Position numbers and translations under genes: made by a program. A stretch of 64,000 nucleotides of DNA from Flavimaricola marinus (GTDB lineage Bacteria; Pseudomonadota; Alphaproteobacteria; Rhodobacterales; Rhodobacteraceae). The stretch is from assembly GCF_900184895.1 (NCBI RefSeq), contig NZ_FXZK01000001.1:310001-374000 (forward strand). The letters run 5' to 3'. Within the stretch, counting starts at the first letter, position 1; every line of letters starts with the position of its first letter. Below the pieces are notes generated by a model. It did no database searches and was not told where the DNA came from. It saw only the letters and a program-made list of their open reading frames with translations. Positions 54,140-60,924 of the stretch are shown piece after piece.

Positions 54140-54198
54140 TTGACCGGTGTGATCCGAATCGCGTATGACACCGATGTCATGACACCGGTGTCATACGC
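54140..54198 (+). promoter_or_regulatory. Promoter and double LacI-type operator of the glycosidase/ABC operon
   Basis: Two 14-bp sites lie back to back: TGACACCGATGTCA (54166-54179) and the perfect palindrome TGACACCGGTGTCA (54180-54193), both centred on CG. Together with flanks (54161-54198) they make a 38-bp palindrome with a single mismatched pair. A promoter TTGACC (54140-54145), 18 nt, TATGAC (54164-54169) runs into the sites. Probable operator for the LacI protein 62 nt downstream. Confidence 0.75.
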
Positions 54199-54225
54199 GG
54201 ATCGATGCGCAAACCGGTGATTTGG

Positions 54226-54247
54226 CGGTGCCTTTGGAGAGGCACCG
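54226..54247 (+). other. Hairpin in the leader of the LacI2 gene
   Basis: CGGTGCC (54226-54232) pairs with GGCACCG (54241-54247) just before the ribosome site GGGGGAG (54250-54256). It might limit translation of the regulator. Short and unverified. Confidence 0.35.
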
Positions 54248-54259
54248 AGGGGGGAGCTG

Positions 54260-55342
54260 ATGGCCACGATCTACGATGTTGCGCGCCATGCAGGCGTGTC
54301 TCCGAAAACGGTCAGCCGCGTGCTGAACGGGGACGCGCCGGTTAAGAAGCACACCCGCGAGGCGGTGCAGTCGGCGATCGACACGCTCGGCTATGTCCCC
54401 TCAACCGCCGCCCGCATGATGCGATCGAACCGGTCGGGCCTGATCGGAGTGATCACGGGCGCGATTTCGCAATCCGCCGAGGACACCAATCCCCGCGGCT
54501 TACCCGAATTGCTGATCCTTCACGGCATTCAGAGCGCGATTTCCCGGTCGAACCTGACCGTGATGATCGCCGATTCAGGCGGCCGCGGCGAGCGCGTGCC
54601 CGGCCTGATCCGGACCTTTCTGCAGCACCGCGTCGAAGGGCTGATCTACGTTGCCGATTTTCACCGGGAACTGGAATTGCCGAAGATCGGCATCGGTTGC
54701 CCGCTGGTGCTGGCCAACTGTTTCGACAAGCATGGCACGCCGTCGGTCCTGCCCGACGACATGCGCGGCCAGAAGAGCCTCGTGCAGCGATTGATCCGTG
54801 CCGGGCATCGCCGGATCGGCTATCTGACCCTGCCGCGCGACATGGAGGCCACGCGCCTGCGCACCGAAGGCTACCATGCGGCCCATGCCGAAGCCGGCCT
54901 GAGCGTCGATCCGAAACTCGTGGTGTCGGGCTATCTCGACAGTCCGACCCAGCCCAGCCAGCTGTTGTGGGATGCCATCGAGCGCCTGATGGAGCTTTCC
55001 GATCCGCCGACGGTGCTGTGCTGTGGGAACGACGAGATGGCGATGCGCGTCTACGGCATTCTGCGCACCCGCGGACTGCGCATTCCCGAAGACATCAGCG
55101 TCTGCGGCTATGACAACTATCGCACCATCGCCGAGACCCTCTATCCGCCGCTGACCACGGCCGAATTGCCCTATACCGCGATGGGGGCCCGCGTCGCGGA
55201 GACCCTCATGTCCCTCATTGACGGACAGCCGATGCTGTCCGCCTCGCCCATTCTTGTGTCCGGCTCCGTCATCTGGCGCGGGTCGGCCAAGGACACGTCC
55301 AATCTGCACATCATGAACACCCAAGGGAGGATTTCTTCATGA
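54260..55342 (+). CDS. LacI-family transcriptional regulator 2
   Basis: 360 residues. HTH IYDVARHAGVSPKTVSRVLNGDAPVKKHTREAV (about 4-36) and hinge LGYVPSTAARMM; sensor domain with VCGYDNYRTIAETLYPPLTTAE. It is the first gene of the transporter operon, its stop overlapping the binding-protein start (ATGA), so it is coexpressed and likely autoregulated by the 38-bp palindrome. Inducer probably the imported oligosaccharide. Confidence 0.93.
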   Translation: MATIYDVARHAGVSPKTVSRVLNGDAPVKKHTREAVQSAIDTLGYVPSTAARMMRSNRSGLIGVITGAISQSAEDTNPRGLPELLILHGIQSAISRSNLTVMIADSGGRGERVPGLIRTFLQHRVEGLIYVADFHRELELPKIGIGCPLVLANCFDKHGTPSVLPDDMRGQKSLVQRLIRAGHRRIGYLTLPRDMEATRLRTEGYHAAHAEAGLSVDPKLVVSGYLDSPTQPSQLLWDAIERLMELSDPPTVLCCGNDEMAMRVYGILRTRGLRIPEDISVCGYDNYRTIAETLYPPLTTAELPYTAMGARVAETLMSLIDGQPMLSASPILVSGSVIWRGSAKDTSNLHIMNTQGRISS

Positions 55343-56601
55343 ACCATCTGAAACTAACCGCAGGCGCGCTGACGCTGAGCACGATGCTGGCGAGCCCGTT
55401 GCTTGCTCAGACCGAGCTGACCATGTGGTACCACGGCGCCGGCAACGAGGTTGAGAGCAATATCATCAACCAGATCGTCTCCGACTTCAACGCGAGCCAG
55501 TCCGACTGGTCGGTGAGCCTCGAGTCGTTCCCGCAGGGCGCCTACAACGACAGCGTCGTCGCCGCGGCACTGGCCGGCAACCTGCCCGACATCCTCGACG
55601 TCGACGGCCCCGTCATGCCGAACTGGGCATGGGCCGGCTACATGCAGCCGCTGCCGCTCGACGAGAGCCTGATCGAAGACTTCCTCCCCGGCCCCAAGGG
55701 CTATTGGGACGGTGAACTGTATTCGATCGGCCTGTGGGACGCTGCCGTCGCCCTCGTCACCCGTCAGTCGACCCTCGACGCGCTCGGTCTGCGCACACCG
55801 ACGCTGGAAGAGCCTTGGACCGGCGAAGAATTCATGGCCGCTCTGGACGCCGCAAAGGCCTCTGGCGATTACGAATATGCCTTCGATCTCGGCATGGCAT
55901 GGACCGGTGAGTGGTATCCCTATGCCTTCAGCCCGTTCCTGCAATCCTTCGGTGGCGACATCGTCGACCGCTCGACCTATCTGACCGCCGAAGGCGCGCT
56001 CAACGGCGATGCCGCCCTCGAATTCGGTGAGTGGTGGCAGAGCCTGTTTGCCGAAGGTTATGCCCCCGGCACCAGCCAGGACCCGGCCGACCGCGACAAT
56101 GGCTTTGTCGAGGGCAAGTATGCCTTCAGCTGGAACGGCAACTGGGCCGCGCTGAACGCCCTGAACGCCCATGACGACACCCTGTTCCTGCCGGCCCCCG
56201 ACTTTGGCAACGGCCCCAAGATCGGTGCCGCAAGCTGGCAGTTCGGCGTGTCCGGCACCTCCGAGCATCCTGACGGTGCCGCCGCGTTCATCGAGTTTGC
56301 TCTGCAGGACCAGTATCTTGCCGACTTCTCGAACGGCATCGGCCTGATCCCGGCAACGGCGTCTTCGGCGCAGATGACCGAGAACTATGCCGACGGTGGC
56401 CCGATGGCCGTGTTCTTTGAACTGACCGAAGCGCAGGCGCTCGTCCGTCCGGTGACCCCGGGCTACGTCGTCGCCGCCAAGGTGTTCGAGAAGGCGCTGG
56501 CCGATATCGCCAACGGCGCAGACGTTGCCGACACGCTCGATGCCGCCGTCGACGAGATCGACAACGACATCGAAGCCAACTCCGGCTACGGTCACAACTG
56601 A
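55339..56601 (+). CDS. Oligosaccharide ABC transporter substrate-binding protein
   Basis: 420 residues. Signal peptide MNHLKLTAGALTLSTMLASPLLAQ, no lipobox. Family-1 solute-binding fold: LTMWYHGAGNEVESNIINQIVSDFNASQ, then LPDILDVDGPVMPNWAW and FSWNGNWAALNALN. AAGGGAGGA lies upstream in lacI2. Followed by a stable hairpin. The ligand is probably a sucrose- or fructan-like oligosaccharide, judging by the glycosidase in the operon; inferred only. Confidence 0.93.
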   Translation: MNHLKLTAGALTLSTMLASPLLAQTELTMWYHGAGNEVESNIINQIVSDFNASQSDWSVSLESFPQGAYNDSVVAAALAGNLPDILDVDGPVMPNWAWAGYMQPLPLDESLIEDFLPGPKGYWDGELYSIGLWDAAVALVTRQSTLDALGLRTPTLEEPWTGEEFMAALDAAKASGDYEYAFDLGMAWTGEWYPYAFSPFLQSFGGDIVDRSTYLTAEGALNGDAALEFGEWWQSLFAEGYAPGTSQDPADRDNGFVEGKYAFSWNGNWAALNALNAHDDTLFLPAPDFGNGPKIGAASWQFGVSGTSEHPDGAAAFIEFALQDQYLADFSNGIGLIPATASSAQMTENYADGGPMAVFFELTEAQALVRPVTPGYVVAAKVFEKALADIANGADVADTLDAAVDEIDNDIEANSGYGHN

Positions 56602-56609
56602 TCCACGAG

Positions 56610-56636
56610 GGGTCCGGCGCAGGTGGCGCCGGACCC
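56610..56636 (+). other. Intercistronic hairpin after the binding-protein gene
   Basis: GGGTCCGGCGC (56610-56620) pairs perfectly with GCGCCGGACCC (56626-56636) around five bases, 9 nt after the stop. It lacks a T-run. It would stabilise the binding-protein mRNA and keep permease levels lower. Confidence 0.65.
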
Positions 56637-56665
56637 TACCCATTCACCCGACAGGAGCATCCGCA

Positions 56666-57745
56666 ATGGCAAAGGGCACCAAGTTGACCCAATCGAACCG
56701 AGCAGGATGGGCGTTCGCCATCCCCGGTTTTGGTCTGATGGTCATGTTCATCATCCTGCCCTTTGTCTTTGCGATTGCGTTGTCCTTCACCAATCAGCGC
56801 CTGATTTCGCCCAACCCGACCCAGTTCGTCGGTCTGGCGAACTACCAGCAATTGCTGGGTGTCGGCATGATCACGCTGGAGAGTGAACGCGACGACATCG
56901 GCGCGATTGTCTTTGACGACGACGGCGAAGCGCAGTTTCCCCGTCTGCGCGGCTACACCCGCAACAACCCCGACTACCCCCGCATCGACGGGATGCGCGA
57001 GTGGTTTTCGTGGGGCAATGACGAGAGCCGCACCTATGTGCTCGCCCGCGATGTCGTCTTTATGAAAGCCATCGTGAACACGGTCCTGTTCGTGATCGTG
57101 GTGGCCCCGGTGCAGGCCGGTCTGGCGCTCTGCCTCGCCCTGCTGATCAACCAGCGTCTGCGGGGCATCAACGTTTACCGCGCGATCTATTTCATGCCGG
57201 TCGTCGTCTCGATCGTCGTCGTGTCGCTGCTCTGGCGGTTTATCTATGACGGCAACGACGGCTTGCTGAACAACCTGCTGAGCGGTCTGACATTTGGCGC
57301 CTTCGAGGGCCGGGACTGGCTGGGCAACCCCGCCACGGCCCTGCCGTCGATCATGGCGATGTCGATCTGGCAGGCCGTCGGGTTTCACATGGTGATCTGG
57401 CTTTCGGGCCTGCAGACGATCTCGCCCACGCTCTATGAGGCTGCCGATATCGAAGGTGCCTCGAAATGGCAGAGCTTTCGCTATGTCACATGGCCGGGTC
57501 TGCGCAACACCGCCGTTTTGATCCTGATCGTCATCACCATGCAGGCCTTTGCCCTGTTTGCCCAGATCGACGTGATGACCAACGGCGGCCCGCTGGACAG
57601 CACACAGACCATCGTGTTCCAGGCCGTCGAGCGCGGCTATGGCAAGCAGGATATCTCGGGCGGCTCGGCGATTTCGGTGATCCTATTCGTGATCGTGCTG
57701 ACCATCAGCCTGATCCAACGCTACCTCACACGGGAGAAAAACTGA
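56666..57745 (+). CDS. ABC transporter permease 1 with periplasmic insert (MalF-like)
   Basis: 359 residues from the ATG at 56666, with ACAGGAG 8 nt upstream. After the first helix (about 13-37) there is an insert of about 70 residues (about 55-125) of charged, Asp/Glu/Arg-rich sequence before the next helix, recalling MalF's periplasmic loop. The EAA loop is TLYEAADIEGASKWQSFRYVTWPGLRNT. It pairs with the next permease, whose ATG overlaps the stop. Confidence 0.92.
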   Translation: MAKGTKLTQSNRAGWAFAIPGFGLMVMFIILPFVFAIALSFTNQRLISPNPTQFVGLANYQQLLGVGMITLESERDDIGAIVFDDDGEAQFPRLRGYTRNNPDYPRIDGMREWFSWGNDESRTYVLARDVVFMKAIVNTVLFVIVVAPVQAGLALCLALLINQRLRGINVYRAIYFMPVVVSIVVVSLLWRFIYDGNDGLLNNLLSGLTFGAFEGRDWLGNPATALPSIMAMSIWQAVGFHMVIWLSGLQTISPTLYEAADIEGASKWQSFRYVTWPGLRNTAVLILIVITMQAFALFAQIDVMTNGGPLDSTQTIVFQAVERGYGKQDISGGSAISVILFVIVLTISLIQRYLTREKN

Positions 57746-58623
57746 TGGCTGCCGTTGCAGGAGACAACCACCGCCTTCGCCTTGTCGTGCGCTACATGGT
57801 GCTGACGCTGATCGCGATCATCTTCATCTTTCCGCTGGTGTTCATGGTGATGTCGTCGCTGAAGCCGGATCAGCAACTGCTGAGCGATACCGGCTCGTTG
57901 CGCGCGTTCCTTCCGGTGGGCGATCTGAGCTTCGACAACTACCGCGATGCGTTTGCCCGCGCCCCGGTGGGATTGTTCGTGTTCAACTCGATGCTGGTCA
58001 CCGGGGTGACGGTGGTTCTGTCGTTGCTGATCTGTTCGCTGGCGGCATTTTCCTTCGTGTTCCTGAACTGGACCGGCAAGGGCGTCGTCCTGTCGATCAT
58101 TCTGGCCACCCTGATCGTGCCCTTCGAGACCATCGCGATCCCGCTGCTGCTGATCGCGTCGCAACTGCCGTGGATCGGAGCCGAGGGACTGACCTTTGGC
58201 TGGCTGAACACCTATCGCATCCAGATCGTGCCGTTCATCGCGGATGGCCTGACGATCTATCTCTTCGTCCAATACTTCAAGGATCTGCCGGCCGAGCTGA
58301 TCGAGGCCAGCCGCGTCGAGGGCGCCACCTGGCTTCAGATTTATCGCCGCGTGGTGATGCCTTTGTCCGGCCCGGTCCTCGCCACGGCCGCAATCCTCAA
58401 GTTTCTGGTGATGTACAACCAGTATCTCTGGCCGCTGATCGTGGTGCAGCAGGAGAGCTACCGCCCGGTGATGGTCGGCCTGCAGTACTTCTTCCAGCTC
58501 AACATCGCGTGGGGCGAGGTCATGGCCTATCTCAGCCTGATCACCCTGCCCGTCCTCGCCTTCTATCTCGTTTTGCAACGTGCCTTCATCGCGTCGATCG
58601 CATCGACCGGTGTCAAAGGCTGA
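57745..58623 (+). CDS. ABC transporter permease 2 (MalG-like)
   Basis: 292 residues from the ATG at 57745, overlapping the previous stop (TGATG). Six hydrophobic segments; EAA loop ELIEASRVEGATWLQIYRRVVMPLSGPVLATAAI. The end YLVLQRAFIASIASTGVKG is typical of the family. The long frame on the opposite strand (57721-59889) is a shadow. Confidence 0.92.
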   Translation: MAAVAGDNHRLRLVVRYMVLTLIAIIFIFPLVFMVMSSLKPDQQLLSDTGSLRAFLPVGDLSFDNYRDAFARAPVGLFVFNSMLVTGVTVVLSLLICSLAAFSFVFLNWTGKGVVLSIILATLIVPFETIAIPLLLIASQLPWIGAEGLTFGWLNTYRIQIVPFIADGLTIYLFVQYFKDLPAELIEASRVEGATWLQIYRRVVMPLSGPVLATAAILKFLVMYNQYLWPLIVVQQESYRPVMVGLQYFFQLNIAWGEVMAYLSLITLPVLAFYLVLQRAFIASIASTGVKG

Positions 58624-58641
58624 CCTTTCGGAGTTTCTACT

Positions 58642-59649
58642 ATGGTTCTCGCCCTCAAAGATCAGTGGATCTGGGACAGTTGGTATGCCCATGACGGCCA
58701 GAAGTGGCACGGCTACTACCTGAAGGCCGACAAATCCCTCGGCGACCCGGACCTGCGCCATTTCAACGTGAGCCAGGGCCACGCGGTGAGCGACGATCTG
58801 GTCAACTGGGAGCATCTGGGCACCTGTCTGGCCCCGTCGAAGGGCCCGGCCTTCGACGACACCACCACCTGGACCGGTTCGGTCATCCAGGGCCCCGACG
58901 GCCTGTGGCATCTGTATTACACCGGTGGCGGCTCGGCCGAGAAGGGCCTCTATCAGCGCATCGGCCATGCCACTTCGACCGATATGCATTCGTGGGAGCG
59001 GGTCGAGCAGGTTCCCGGCAATCCGGGTCTCTGCCTCGATATGTCCGGCCCCGCCGCCGAGGCCTATGAATCCGAGCATGTGATCGGCCATTGGCACGAC
59101 CGCGCGATGCGCGACCCGTGGGTGATGAAAGACCCCGACGGCGACGGCTGGCTGATGTATTTCACCGGCCGCGCCCCGGATATCGAAGAGCCGAATGCCG
59201 GCGGATGCATCGGCTTTGCCACCTCGCCCGACATGTACAACTGGACCCTGCAACCCCCGGTTTTCACAGGCGGTTTCGGCCAGCTCGAAGTGCCGCAAGT
59301 GTTTGAGGTCAGCGGCAAGTGGTATTGCCTGTTCTGCACCTCGGGCCACCAGTGGTCGGAGGCCTACCGCGCCGCCAACCCGCAGCCCCCGGTGACCGGA
59401 TCGCACTACCTGATCGCGGACAACCCGCGCGGCCCTTGGTCCATCGCCCCCGGCCCGTTTCTGGACGGCGACATGCCCTGCCGCCGCTATGCCGCCCGTA
59501 TCCTCGACACCGGCGACGGGCTTGTCATCATGGGCTTTGCCGACAGCGGCAAGGATACATTCATCGGTCACGTCATGGACCCAGAGCCGGTGGAGGTTGG
59601 CCCCGACGGCCTGCTGACCGTCCGGCGCAATGCGCAAGCAGCGGAGTAA
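58642..59649 (+). CDS. Five-bladed propeller glycosidase (GH68/GH43/GH32-like)
   Basis: 335 residues, no signal peptide. Three acidic motifs fit clans GH-J/GH-F: WIWDSW (nucleophile-like Asp near residue 12, as in GH68), AMRDPWVMKD (RDP stabiliser, about residue 156) and LEVPQVF (general acid Glu about 216). GH68 levansucrases are longer and secreted; this short cytoplasmic form is more likely to hydrolyse an imported sucrose- or fructoside-like oligosaccharide. Its place inside the ABC operon supports this. Exact family and substrate are uncertain. Confidence 0.75.
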   Translation: MVLALKDQWIWDSWYAHDGQKWHGYYLKADKSLGDPDLRHFNVSQGHAVSDDLVNWEHLGTCLAPSKGPAFDDTTTWTGSVIQGPDGLWHLYYTGGGSAEKGLYQRIGHATSTDMHSWERVEQVPGNPGLCLDMSGPAAEAYESEHVIGHWHDRAMRDPWVMKDPDGDGWLMYFTGRAPDIEEPNAGGCIGFATSPDMYNWTLQPPVFTGGFGQLEVPQVFEVSGKWYCLFCTSGHQWSEAYRAANPQPPVTGSHYLIADNPRGPWSIAPGPFLDGDMPCRRYAARILDTGDGLVIMGFADSGKDTFIGHVMDPEPVEVGPDGLLTVRRNAQAAE

Positions 59650-59653
59650 AAAG

Positions 59654-60745
59654 ATGGCAACAGTCAAACTCAAGAATGTGCGCAAGAGCTTCGGCTCTGT
59701 CGACGTGATCAAGGGTGTGGACATCGACATCGAGGACGGCGAATTCGTCGTCTTCGTCGGCCCGTCGGGCTGTGGCAAGTCCACGCTCTTGCGGATGATT
59801 GCCGGCTTGGAGGACATCACGAGCGGCACTCTTGAGATTGACGGTGTCGTCGTCAACGACAAGCAGCCCAAGGACCGCGGCATCGCCATGGTGTTTCAAT
59901 CCTATGCGATTTTCCCGCATATGACCGTGCGCGAGAACGTGGCCTTTGGCCTGACCATCAACAAGACCCCGAAGGCCGAGCTGGACGCCAAGGTGGCCGA
60001 GGCCGCCCGCGTTCTGCAGATGGAGCATCTGCTGGATCGCCGCCCGTCGCAGCTGTCTGGTGGACAGCGTCAGCGCGTGGCCATCGGCCGCGCGATCGTC
60101 CGTGATCCGAAGGTGTTCCTGTTCGACGAACCTCTGTCGAACCTCGACGCCGCCCTGCGCATGGATATGCGCATGGAGATCGGTCGGTTGCACCAAACCC
60201 TATCTGCATCAATGATTTACGTCACACACGATCAGGTCGAAGCGATGACTTTGGCCGACAAGATCGTGGTCCTGAAGGACGGGCTCGTCATGCAGATAGG
60301 CTCGCCGATGGAGCTCTACCACAACCCGGCGAACCTGTTCGTCGCCGGATTTCTCGGTGCTCCGTCGATGAATTTCATCCCCGTCGACGTGACCGACAAG
60401 TCAGGCGATCTTGCCACCGTGCGCAACGTCTCGCTCGAGCCGATTTCGGTGGCCCACAAGGACCGCGACATCGCCGTCGGCGGCAAGGCGATCCTCGGTG
60501 TGCGCCCGCAATACCTGCGCCCCGTTCCGCCTGCCGAGGGCATGTTGCACGGCAAGGTCGTGCTGACCGAACGGCTTGGCTCCGAGACGGTCGTGGACGT
60601 GACGCTGGCCGATCAGACCCGCATCATCGCGGCGATCAGCGAGGACCGCGTGATGCAGCCGGGAGAGGAAATCGGGCTGGTCTTTGACGCCGCACAGGCG
60701 CATCTGTTTGCCAACGAGCCGCTGCCGGAATCCGCCCCGCATTAG
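59654..60745 (+). CDS. Oligosaccharide ABC transporter ATPase (UgpC/MsmK family)
   Basis: 363 residues from the ATG at 59654. Walker A GPSGCGKST, signature LSGGQRQRVAIGRAI, Walker B DEPLSNLDAALR, H-loop YVTHDQVEAMT and C-terminal TOBE domain. Last gene of the operon lacI2-SBP-permeases-glycosidase-ATPase. About 180 nt of noncoding sequence follow; it contains GGAGG/CCTCC (about 60784-60797), too weak to call a terminator. Confidence 0.95.
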   Translation: MATVKLKNVRKSFGSVDVIKGVDIDIEDGEFVVFVGPSGCGKSTLLRMIAGLEDITSGTLEIDGVVVNDKQPKDRGIAMVFQSYAIFPHMTVRENVAFGLTINKTPKAELDAKVAEAARVLQMEHLLDRRPSQLSGGQRQRVAIGRAIVRDPKVFLFDEPLSNLDAALRMDMRMEIGRLHQTLSASMIYVTHDQVEAMTLADKIVVLKDGLVMQIGSPMELYHNPANLFVAGFLGAPSMNFIPVDVTDKSGDLATVRNVSLEPISVAHKDRDIAVGGKAILGVRPQYLRPVPPAEGMLHGKVVLTERLGSETVVDVTLADQTRIIAAISEDRVMQPGEEIGLVFDAAQAHLFANEPLPESAPH

Positions 60746-60924
60746 GGGCGGTGCGCCGACAGGTAGGCCCGAAAAAACGAAAGAGGAGGTTTCCCTCCCC
60801 TTTCAAACACTATTAGCCTGGGGGCTCCCTTTTAGCGTGGGCCCAGATACACGACTCCAAAGCCTAACGCCTCTTCACGTGCACTAATACTCTAGCAAAT
60901 TTCCCCCGATTCGGCAAAGGGAAA

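Noticed and set aside
57721-59889. 722-codon minus frame across the permease and glycosidase genes
   Set aside because: Shadow of well-supported plus-strand genes with family motifs; composition is His/Gln/Arg/Asp-rich and no domain is seen.
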